Source: an uncultured Micrococcales bacterium
GTDB lineage: Bacteria; Actinomycetota; Actinomycetes; Actinomycetales; Microbacteriaceae
DNA length: 7,662 nucleotides
Direction: 5' to 3'
NCBI GenBank assembly: GCA_937919125.1
Contig: CALFOB010000070.1
Coordinates: 1-7,662, forward strand
The notes beneath the pieces are model-generated. The model was not told the DNA's origin, made no database searches, and saw only the letters and a list, made by a program, of their open reading frames with translations. This document shows positions 1 through 5,712 of this stretch, in pieces. Every line of letters begins with the position of its first letter. The first letter of the stretch is position 1. Position numbers and translations under genes: made by a program.

Positions 1-588
1 GGTTGTTCCAGAAATCTCATCAAAGTCTTTTACCCCATCAATGAAGGAACTACGGATATCTGTGAACTGAGCGTAGCTTGCCTGTCTAAACAAGTTGACT
101 CTTCCGCTAGTTGACTTACCTGCTGCAAAAAAACCGGCTAGTCGAGCTCCGTTGATTAGACCATCGGCAACCCATCTGAAGTTAGAAGGTTGCTCATTAG
201 GGGCAATGGCGCCTCCAACAAAAAGCACCAGCATCTTTGTGTGCTCTGAAGCGAACTGAGCAAGACTTGATAAGTAATTAGTTTCAGCTGAGATCATCAG
301 CACGCAGCCTGACTGCAGAGCCTCAAGCAATCTAGAGGACACCTGTTCTGTGCCGTCATCAATGTTTATCTCACGAACCCCAAGTCCATAAACAATACGA
401 GCTTCGACTAAATCTGCGGCCAACTGTTTTTCTGGTGTGCCCGGAACGATAGTTGTTGAGCGAATCAAACAGGCTGAAGTCTTAGCTTTAACATCAGGTT
501 TGACTACCTCAGCAGGTGCACATGAACTAACTCCCACTGTTAAACCAAGTAGGAGTGCCCCTGCAACTATGTTTCTAAAGCTATTCAT
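1..588 (-). CDS. BMP-family-like substrate-binding lipoprotein, partial (3' end outside window)
   Basis: The first 196 codons of an open frame run off the window edge. The N-terminus is a lipoprotein signal: a short basic stretch (R5), a hydrophobic core (residues 7-20) and a lipobox V-S-S-C with the lipidated Cys at 23, so the protein should be anchored outside the membrane. The rest resembles the periplasmic-binding fold of BMP (basic membrane protein) lipoproteins, several of which bind nucleosides for ABC importers. Matching landmarks are a Cys pair (C40 in the first strand, C95 in the S-G-C segment), the N-G-A-R-L-A-G-F-F-A-A-G stretch at 146-157 with following S-G at 161-162, and F-I-D-G-V at 182-186. 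The usual D-x-S-F-N ligand segment after the first strand is absent (residues 43-57 read differently), so the ligand is unknown. It lies 10 bases after manC and is probably cotranscribed with it. ATG at 588 is preceded in frame by GTG at 591; either could be the start. No strong ribosome site is visible. Family call is moderate. Confidence 0.7.
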   Translation of the reverse strand, partial: MNSFRNIVAGALLLGLTVGVSSCAPAEVVKPDVKAKTSACLIRSTTIVPGTPEKQLAADLVEARIVYGLGVREINIDDGTEQVSSRLLEALQSGCVLMISAETNYLSSLAQFASEHTKMLVLFVGGAIAPNEQPSNFRWVADGLINGARLAGFFAAGKSTSGRVNLFRQASYAQFTDIRSSFIDGVKDFDEISGTT

Positions 589-598
589 CACTAAATGC

Positions 599-1717
599 TT
601 ATAGAACTTCGCTGTGGCCTGTGACCTTGAGCGATTCAACTAAATTCTTCACTCGCTGAGCGTGCTCTTTGGTCGTAACCAATAGAGCATCTGGAGTATC
701 AACGACAATGACATCATCTAGGCCAATAAGAGCTACCAAGCGGCCTGTCTCTGAGACCAGGATTCCACTTGACTTGTCAGATAGGACAGTTGCTTCACCC
801 AGAACTGCTAGGTGATTGCGCTTGCCCCCTGATTGCAACTCGGCAATAGCCGCAAAGTCACCAACATCGTGCCAACCAAACTTGGCTGGAACAACAGCTA
901 CTAGGCCTTTAGCAGCTGCGGGTTCAGCAACAGAATAGTCAACAGCAATCTTCTTAAGGGTTGGCCAGACATCTTCAAAGACTTTGGCCTGGTTTGATGT
1001 TCCCCATGCTTCAGCCAAAGCCATGACCTTGGAATGCAGTTCCGGCTCTGTCTCTTCAAGAACAGAAAGAATAAGTGATGCAGGAGCAATGAACATTCCT
1101 GCGTTCCAAAGGTATTTGCCTGATGCTACATACTTACGTGCACGTTCAATATCTGGCTTCTCAACAAACTTTGCTACTTCTCTAGCGTGCTTAGCAAAAG
1201 GAAGATCCATCTTCTCGCCAGCTTTGATATATCCAAAACCAACTGAAGGTTCGGTTGGTTCAATACCAATGGTGACAATCTTCCCTGTGGCAGCTACTGC
1301 TACTGCTTCTCTAACACATTCGCTGAACTCTTTGTTGTCTGTGATCACGTGATCGGCTGCAAATGAACCGATGATTACATCAGGCTCTCTCTTCACAAGA
1401 ATTGCTGCTGCCAATGCAATAGCAGCAGTTGAATCTTTAGGGCTTGGCTCAAGGAAGAGATTGTTTTCTGCTAATTCTGAACACTGTTCGGAAACAGCGC
1501 TGCGGTGAGCAACACCTGTGACAACGACAATTCGCTCTGCTCCTGAAAGTGGAGCCAATCTCTCCCAGGTGTCTTGAAGCAGAGTCTGACCAGATCCGGT
1601 TAGGTCATGCAAAAACTTAGGTGCGGATGCTCGAGATAGCGGCCATAGCCTGCTACCAATCCCACCAGCTGGAATCACAGAATAGAAACGAGCCATTGGC
1701 TCTTTAGAGTCACTCAT
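599..1717 (-). CDS. manC: Mannose-1-phosphate guanylyltransferase (GDP-mannose synthesis)
   Basis: This enzyme makes GDP-mannose from mannose-1-phosphate and GTP in the cytosol, the donor for mannosylated lipids, glycoproteins and polysaccharides. The nucleotidyltransferase signature G-G-I-G-S-R-L-W-P-L-S-R is at 18-29, followed by P-K-F at 33-35. Further family motifs are P-K-D-S-T-A-A-I at 93-100, the metal-site A-A-D-H at 120-123, G-F-G-Y-I at 160-164, F-V-E-K-P at 184-188, L-W-N-A-G-M-F at 203-209 and G-W-H-D-V-G-D at 281-287. At 372 residues it is the short monofunctional form found in actinobacteria; the C-terminal phosphomannose isomerase domain of bifunctional ManC/AlgA is missing. 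ATG at 1717 is listed, but ATG at 1696 (residue 8) would also leave the whole domain intact, with AAAGAG upstream as a possible ribosome site, so the exact start is uncertain. It is divergent from sdhC and upstream of the lipoprotein gene. Confidence 0.93.
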   Translation of the reverse strand: MSDSKEPMARFYSVIPAGGIGSRLWPLSRASAPKFLHDLTGSGQTLLQDTWERLAPLSGAERIVVVTGVAHRSAVSEQCSELAENNLFLEPSPKDSTAAIALAAAILVKREPDVIIGSFAADHVITDNKEFSECVREAVAVAATGKIVTIGIEPTEPSVGFGYIKAGEKMDLPFAKHAREVAKFVEKPDIERARKYVASGKYLWNAGMFIAPASLILSVLEETEPELHSKVMALAEAWGTSNQAKVFEDVWPTLKKIAVDYSVAEPAAAKGLVAVVPAKFGWHDVGDFAAIAELQSGGKRNHLAVLGEATVLSDKSSGILVSETGRLVALIGLDDVIVVDTPDALLVTTKEHAQRVKNLVESLKVTGHSEVL

Positions 1718-1726
1718 ACTCTCAAA

Positions 1727-1732
1727 AGCCTA
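1727..1732 (-). promoter_or_regulatory. Candidate -10 box for manC
   Basis: On the minus strand TAGGCT fits the TANNNT -10 pattern and ends 9 bases before the ATG at 1717, which would give a leader of only about 2-3 bases. There is no clear -35. The fit is weaker than the TANNNT-N6-start arrangement seen at the Rieske, ptsI and xth genes. Confidence 0.25.
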
Positions 1733-1775
1733 ACCCAGATGACTGGTTTACTGATTTTTGTTTCGAATCTTCAGT

Positions 1776-1781
1776 TATCAT
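1776..1781 (+). promoter_or_regulatory. Candidate -10 box for the sdh operon
   Basis: TATCAT fits TANNNT and would start transcription near 1788, leaving a leader of about 40 bases that contains the strong ribosome site of sdhC. No good -35 is visible at 16-18 bp upstream, so the call rests on one hexamer in an A/T-rich stretch. Confidence 0.25.
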
Positions 1782-1814
1782 TAAGCCAATTAGGCATGCG
1801 ATTTGCTGCCATTC

Positions 1815-1821
1815 AAGGAGG
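1815..1821 (+). promoter_or_regulatory. Ribosome binding site of sdhC, fixes GTG start
   Basis: AAGGAGG is a full-length Shine-Dalgarno match ending 6 bases before the GTG at 1828. It is the only consensus ribosome site in the window and points to efficient initiation at the head of the sdh operon. It settles the GTG as the start. Confidence 0.85.
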
Positions 1822-1827
1822 AGTTTC

Positions 1828-2205
1828 GTGGCTAAAAGACCTGCAGGTACTTTGTATCGCGGCAAAATAGGCATGTGGTCTTGGGTTTTGCACCGTATTA
1901 CTGGAGTAGGTATCTACTTCTTCCTCTTGGTCCACATCATGGACACAGCACTGGTCCGTGTAAGCCCGGAGGCCTACAACTCAGTAATGGCCGTTTATAA
2001 GACCCCAATAATAGGTATCGCTGAGATTGGGCTAGTAGCAGCCATTCTTTTCCACGGATTCAACGGTATCCGCATCATTCTTATTGATTTCTGGAGCAAG
2101 GGCTCTAAGTACCAGAACCTAATGTTCTGGATTGTCCTAGGCATCTTCGTGGTCCTAATGGCCGCTTGGATTCCACGCCAGCTAATGCACACATTTGGAG
2201 CGTAA
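1828..2205 (+). CDS. sdhC: Succinate dehydrogenase cytochrome b556 subunit
   Basis: First membrane anchor of Complex II, which with SdhD holds haem b and the quinone site and passes electrons from SdhB to the membrane quinone pool (menaquinone is expected in actinobacteria). The 125-residue protein has three predicted membrane helices at about 25-43, 61-85 and 98-118. The H-R-I-T-G-V motif at 22-27 precedes helix 1 and corresponds to the quinone-site Ser/Arg region of E. coli SdhC (R31). His76 in F-H-G-F-N-G-I-R (75-82) is the expected axial haem ligand, equivalent to E. coli H84. The start is GTG. It is the first gene of the sdhCDAB operon and its stop codon lies one base before the sdhD start. 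Confidence 0.95.
   Translation: MAKRPAGTLYRGKIGMWSWVLHRITGVGIYFFLLVHIMDTALVRVSPEAYNSVMAVYKTPIIGIAEIGLVAAILFHGFNGIRIILIDFWSKGSKYQNLMFWIVLGIFVVLMAAWIPRQLMHTFGA
2197..2200 (+). promoter_or_regulatory. Ribosome binding site of sdhD inside the sdhC 3' end, decides start
   Basis: GGAG lies within the last codons of sdhC, 6 bases before the TTG at 2207. This spacing favours TTG 2207 over the in-frame TTG at 2195, which has no ribosome site at a usable distance and would overlap this GGAG. Confidence 0.6.
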
Positions 2206-2206
2206 A

Positions 2207-2647
2207 TTGAGCGTCGTTATTGAACAACCAAACCAGCCAAGAAGCCGCAAAAGCGCTCAATGGGAAAAGCGTGCCTGGATCTTCATGCGCATCTCAGGAG
2301 CAATACTCCTAGTGATGATCTTGGGTCACCTCATGGTGAACCTAGTTCTTCCTGAGCGTGGAGTGAAATCTATTGACTTCGCTTTCGTAGCTGGAAAGTG
2401 GGCTAGCCCGTTCTGGCAGGTATATGACGGCATCATGCTTTGGCTAGCTCTTATTCACGGAACTAACGGAATGAGAACTCTAGTCAACGACTACTCAGAG
2501 CGTGAATGGGTGCGTAAGAGCCTAAACGTTGCTCTTTGGTCAGTAGCAGCTATCTTGCTGATTCTTGGAACTCTTGTAATAACAACATTCGATCCATGCA
2601 TCGACCCACATGTTGAAGACTATCTACCTGGCGTTTGTAAGGCATAA
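2207..2647 (+). CDS. sdhD: Succinate dehydrogenase hydrophobic membrane anchor subunit
   Basis: Second membrane anchor of Complex II. With the TTG start at 2207 it is 146 residues long: a polar, basic N-terminal stretch of about 22 residues and then three membrane helices at roughly 25-48, 70-90 and 107-128. R28-x-S30-G31 opens helix 1 and H41 lies within it. The A-L-I-H-G-T-N-G-M-R segment at 81-90 contains His84, in the place of E. coli SdhD His71, and N-D-Y at 94-96 corresponds to the D82-Y83 pair of E. coli SdhD, where Tyr83 contacts the quinone. The start is one base after the sdhC stop, consistent with translational coupling. A TTG 12 bases upstream (2195) would give 150 residues but is less likely. 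Confidence 0.93.
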   Translation: MSVVIEQPNQPRSRKSAQWEKRAWIFMRISGAILLVMILGHLMVNLVLPERGVKSIDFAFVAGKWASPFWQVYDGIMLWLALIHGTNGMRTLVNDYSEREWVRKSLNVALWSVAAILLILGTLVITTFDPCIDPHVEDYLPGVCKA

Positions 2648-2650
2648 GGA
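2646..2650 (+). promoter_or_regulatory. Ribosome binding site of sdhA, supports TTG start
   Basis: AAGGA overlaps the sdhD TAA stop and is followed by five A residues and then TTG at 2656. The 5-base spacing supports this TTG as the sdhA start. Confidence 0.6.
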
Positions 2651-2655
2651 AAAAA

Positions 2656-4410
2656 TTGTCCGAAGTTAAAGTTCATCACTACCAGTACGACGTTGTAATC
2701 GTTGGTGCCGGAGGTGCTGGTATGCGTGCAGCTATTGAAGCAGGACCTCATGCCAAGACCGCTGTTATCTCAAAGCTCTTCCCTACTCGTTCACACACCG
2801 GTGCCGCTCAAGGTGGTATGGCAGCAGCTCTAGCCAACGTTGAAGAAGACTCTTGGGAATGGCACACCTTTGACACAGTTAAAGGTGGCGATTACCTAGT
2901 TGACCAAGACGCTGCGGAAATTCTTGCTAAAGAATCTGTTCAAGCAGTTATTGATTTAGAGAACATGGGTCTTCCTTTCAACAGAACCCCTGATGGCAAG
3001 ATCGACCAGAGACGTTTCGGTGGTCACACTCGCGATCACGGTAAAGCTCCAGTTAGAAGAAGCTGTTATGCAGCAGACCGCACCGGTCACATGATCTTGC
3101 AGACCTTGTACCAAAACTGTGTGAAGTTAGGCATTGAGTTCTACAACGAGTTCTATGTTTTAGACCTAGTAATGAACAAAGTTGATGGCGTTGAAAGACC
3201 TGCTGCTGTTGTTGCATACGAATTAGCTACCGGAGACCTGCACGTCTTCCAAGGTAAGTCGATCGTGTTTGCAACAGGTGGTTTCGGAAAGATCTTCAAG
3301 ACAACCTCTAACGCTCACACCCTTACAGGTGATGGCGTTGGCATCATCTATCGCAAGGGTCTTCCTCTAGAAGACATGGAGTTCTACCAATTCCACCCAA
3401 CCGGTTTGGCTGGTCTAGGAATTCTCTTGAGCGAGGCAGCTCGTGGTGAAGGAGCTATCCTTCGTAATGCTTCAGGTGAACGCTTCATGGAGCGCTATGC
3501 CCCAACCATCAAGGACCTAGCTCCTAGAGACATGGTTGCTCGTGCAATGGCAAACGAAGTGCGTGAAGGAAGAGGAGCAGGTCCACACAAGGACTATGTT
3601 CTTCTAGACCTAACTCATCTAGAGCCTGCAGTTATTGATGCCAAGCTTCCAGACATTACTGAATTTGCTAGAACCTACCTAGGTGTTGAGCCTTACACAG
3701 AGCCTGTTCCAGTATTCCCAACTGCTCACTATGCAATGGGTGGAATTCCGACAAACATCAAGACTGAAGTGCTTAGAGACAATGACACTGTTGTGCCAGG
3801 TCTATATGCTGCAGGTGAATGTGCATGTGTATCTGTTCACGGAGCTAACCGTCTTGGAACTAACTCACTACTAGATATCAACGTGTTCGGTAAGCGTGCA
3901 GGTATCTACGCAGTTGAGTATGCCAAGGATGCAAGCTTTGTTGATGTTCCAGCTGACGCTGTTGCAGAAACTGTGAAACTAATTGAACACATGCGTAATG
4001 CTCGTGGAACTGAAAAGATTGCGGTTATCCGTAAAGAACTTCAGGACACCATGGACAAGAATGCTCAGGTTTATAGAACTGAAGAATCTTTGAATGAAGC
4101 ACTAGACAAGATCAAAGAACTTCGTAAGAGATATGAAAACATTCAGGTTCAAGACCGTGGTCTTCGATTCAACACTGATCTGCTAGAAGCAATCGAACTA
4201 GGCTTCCTACTAGACCTTGCAGAAGTTCTTGCCTTCACTGCTCGTGAGAGACGTGAGAGCAGAGGCGGTCACTACCGTGAAGACTTCGAAACTAGAGATG
4301 ACGATAAGTTCATGGTTCACTCAATGGCATACAAAAAGGGTGAGCAGATCGATATCGGCTGGAAGCCTGTTGTAATTACCAACTACCCACCAATGGAGCG
4401 TAAGTACTAA
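2656..4410 (+). CDS. sdhA: Succinate dehydrogenase flavoprotein subunit
   Basis: Catalytic subunit of Complex II: oxidises succinate to fumarate on covalently bound FAD, facing the cytoplasm. Its 584 residues match the usual length (E. coli 588). The dinucleotide-binding G-A-G-G-A-G is at 17-22, and S-H-T-G-A-A-Q-G-G at 46-54 carries His47, the expected site of covalent FAD attachment. Active-site residues are in place: His247 in H-P-T-G, Arg291 in A-P-R-D-M (proton-transfer Arg, E. coli R286), His358 in H-Y-A-M-G-G and Arg399 in G-A-N-R-L-G-T-N-S-L. The C-terminal helical domain contains R-E-R-R-E-S-R-G-G-H (about 532-541). The start is TTG. The stop shares one base with the sdhB ATG (TAATG). 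The gene is rich in CTA leucine codons. Fumarate reductase is the alternative reading of this family, but the C-D-A-B operon indicates succinate dehydrogenase. Confidence 0.97.
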   Translation: MSEVKVHHYQYDVVIVGAGGAGMRAAIEAGPHAKTAVISKLFPTRSHTGAAQGGMAAALANVEEDSWEWHTFDTVKGGDYLVDQDAAEILAKESVQAVIDLENMGLPFNRTPDGKIDQRRFGGHTRDHGKAPVRRSCYAADRTGHMILQTLYQNCVKLGIEFYNEFYVLDLVMNKVDGVERPAAVVAYELATGDLHVFQGKSIVFATGGFGKIFKTTSNAHTLTGDGVGIIYRKGLPLEDMEFYQFHPTGLAGLGILLSEAARGEGAILRNASGERFMERYAPTIKDLAPRDMVARAMANEVREGRGAGPHKDYVLLDLTHLEPAVIDAKLPDITEFARTYLGVEPYTEPVPVFPTAHYAMGGIPTNIKTEVLRDNDTVVPGLYAAGECACVSVHGANRLGTNSLLDINVFGKRAGIYAVEYAKDASFVDVPADAVAETVKLIEHMRNARGTEKIAVIRKELQDTMDKNAQVYRTEESLNEALDKIKELRKRYENIQVQDRGLRFNTDLLEAIELGFLLDLAEVLAFTARERRESRGGHYREDFETRDDDKFMVHSMAYKKGEQIDIGWKPVVITNYPPMERKY

Positions 4411-5156
4411 TGAGTTCAACTATGGAAGCTCAAGAGATCGGTGTAATCCCTTCATTCACCGTCACCCTAATGGTGCGTCGTTTCGATCCTGAAACAGATG
4501 CTGAACCAAAGTGGCAAGACTTTGATGTGACCATGTTTGGAACCGATCGTGTTCTAGATGCTCTACACAAGATCAAGTGGGAGCTAGATGGAAGTCTTAC
4601 TTTCAGAAGATCATGTGCTCACGGTGTTTGTGGTTCAGATGCAATGCGTATCAACGGTAGAAACCGTTTGGCTTGTAAGACTCTGATTAAAGACCTAGAC
4701 ATTACTCAACCGATCTATGTTGAACCAATCAAGGGGCTAAAAGTTGAGAAGGACCTTGTTGTTGACATGGAGCCTTTCTACCAGGCGTATAGAGATGTTA
4801 AGCCATTCCTAATTGCTTCAGATACTCCAACTGCGGAACGTCTTCAGTCTCCTGAAGATCGTGCTCGTTTTGAAGACACCACTAAGTGCATCCTTTGTGC
4901 TGCCTGCACAACTTCTTGCCCAGTGTTCTGGACAGACAACCAGTACTTTGGTCCTGCAGCAATTGTGAACGCCCACCGTTTCATCTTTGACTCAAGAGAT
5001 GAAGCTGCTGAAGTTCGACTAGACATTCTGAACGATAAAGAAGGTGTCTGGCGTTGCCGCACCACCTTCAACTGCACCGAGGCCTGCCCTAGAGGCATTG
5101 AGGTTACCAAGGCTATTGCTGAGGTAAAACAGGCTGTTCTTCGCGGTCGCGCCTAG
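4410..5156 (+). CDS. sdhB: Succinate dehydrogenase iron-sulfur subunit
   Basis: Electron-transfer subunit linking SdhA flavin to the membrane quinone site through three clusters. In the N-terminal plant-ferredoxin-like domain the [2Fe-2S] ligands are C69, C74, D77 and C89; Asp at the third position is also found in E. coli SdhB (D63), so it is not a defect. In the C-terminal domain C160, C163, C166 and C226 should bind [4Fe-4S], and C170, C216 and C222 should bind [3Fe-4S]. The protein is 248 residues, close to the usual 235-260. ATG overlaps the sdhA stop by one base (TAATG); a GGAG sits 11 bases upstream, so reinitiation after sdhA probably dominates. It is the last gene of the operon; no hairpin terminator is visible after it. 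Confidence 0.97.
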   Translation: MSSTMEAQEIGVIPSFTVTLMVRRFDPETDAEPKWQDFDVTMFGTDRVLDALHKIKWELDGSLTFRRSCAHGVCGSDAMRINGRNRLACKTLIKDLDITQPIYVEPIKGLKVEKDLVVDMEPFYQAYRDVKPFLIASDTPTAERLQSPEDRARFEDTTKCILCAACTTSCPVFWTDNQYFGPAAIVNAHRFIFDSRDEAAEVRLDILNDKEGVWRCRTTFNCTEACPRGIEVTKAIAEVKQAVLRGRA

Positions 5157-5217
5157 ACCCACCTGAAAGTTGTCTTAGAGAAACCCATATTTACTGCGTT
5201 AGTCCAAGCAACCTGCT

Positions 5218-5223
5218 TATTCT
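5218..5223 (+). promoter_or_regulatory. -10 box of a likely leaderless promoter for the Rieske-like gene
   Basis: TATTCT fits TANNNT and is followed by exactly six bases and then the ATG at 5230, the geometry that puts the transcription start on or next to the start codon. There is no Shine-Dalgarno sequence, which agrees with leaderless translation. No clear -35 is visible. The rest of the 5157-5217 gap shows nothing I can name. Confidence 0.5.
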
Positions 5224-5229
5224 TGAGAC

Positions 5230-5712
5230 ATGACTGAAGATAACTCCTGCCCAGCATCTGGGGAGCATAGAGAGGCTAAAGAGTCTCTTGAAGGAGTCAG
5301 TCGTCGAAACTTCCTAACAAAACTGGCCATTGCTGCTGGAACTGTTGGGCTAAGTTCTATCGCTTCTTCAGCTTTAGCTGATTCTAAGAAGTTCAAGATT
5401 TGTGCAACTAAAGACATCCCTGTTGGCGGAGCTAGCGCATTTCGAGTTGCCGGGGCAAGAAACCTGATGATTCTCATCACCCAACCTAAGCCTGGAGTAT
5501 TTAGGGCTTTCGATCAGCGCTGCCCACACAACGGTCTGGCAATTAATTCCATCAAGGGACGAAACCTTGCGTGCCAAGCTCAGAACAGAGGGCATGGTTC
5601 TCAGTTTGATATGGAATCGGGCTCACCTAGAGCAGGTGCTGCAAGAAAGTCTCTTCGTCGCTTCGAAGTTTCCATTGAAAAGAATTTCATCTACATCAAA
5701 GTTGATGACTAA
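5230..5712 (+). CDS. Tat-exported Rieske-like [2Fe-2S] domain protein with altered second motif
   Basis: A 160-residue protein with a twin-arginine signal: S-R-R-N-F-L-T-K at 24-31, a hydrophobic stretch at 32-49 and an A-L-A cleavage site at 48-50, so the folded domain should sit outside the membrane, free or held by an uncleaved signal. The mature part resembles small actinobacterial Rieske proteins: P-V-G-G-A-S-A-F at 64-71, then C-P-H at 98-100 (first half of the cluster motif) and H-G-S-Q-F-D at 122-127, then the usual G-x-P-x-x-G-A-A run (131-138). In a normal Rieske domain the second half is C-x2-H; here C115 and H122 are separated by six residues. It also lacks the two extra cysteines that make the disulfide in cytochrome bc-type Rieske proteins. 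A cluster may still form, may be altered, or may be lost. The electron partner is unknown. It is 73 bases after sdhB but probably has its own promoter, and its 3' end overlaps ptsI by 17 bp on the opposite strand. Confidence 0.85.
   Translation: MTEDNSCPASGEHREAKESLEGVSRRNFLTKLAIAAGTVGLSSIASSALADSKKFKICATKDIPVGGASAFRVAGARNLMILITQPKPGVFRAFDQRCPHNGLAINSIKGRNLACQAQNRGHGSQFDMESGSPRAGAARKSLRRFEVSIEKNFIYIKVDD

Larger units (their letters stand above)
1718..1827. promoter_or_regulatory. Divergent manC/sdhC intergenic region
   Basis: This 110-base gap separates manC (minus) from sdhC (plus) and must hold the promoters of both transcription units. It is A/T-rich around 1747-1792. No convincing operator, riboswitch or terminator was found. 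Short symmetric pieces (a TTCGAA at 1762-1767, GCATGC at 1794-1799, ACTGA/TCAGT at 1750-1754 and 1771-1775) are present but not co-centred, so I do not call an operator. Confidence 0.6.

Noticed and set aside
984..1352. Plus-strand open frame of 122 codons inside manC
   Set aside because: It is fully antisense to a well-supported gene, has no ribosome site or recognisable domain, and its composition follows from the manC codons.
1750..1799. Possible operator from short palindromes between manC and sdhC
   Set aside because: The ACTGA/TCAGT pair, TTCGAA and GCATGC have different centres and are short enough to arise by chance.
2195..2206. Longer sdhD start at TTG 2195, overlapping sdhC by 11 bases
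   Set aside because: The TTG at 2207 has GGAG at the right distance, while that GGAG lies inside the first codons of the longer version.
4614..4680. Apparent loss of a [2Fe-2S] Cys ligand in SdhB (Asp77)
   Set aside because: E. coli SdhB also has Asp at this position (D63), so it is a normal variant of the family.
4844..5110. Minus-strand open frame of 88 codons inside sdhB
   Set aside because: It is antisense to the conserved Fe-S cluster region of sdhB and shows no independent coding signs.
5157..5217. Terminator or small RNA after sdhB
   Set aside because: No stem with a U-run and no conserved RNA structure could be found in these 61 bases on either strand.
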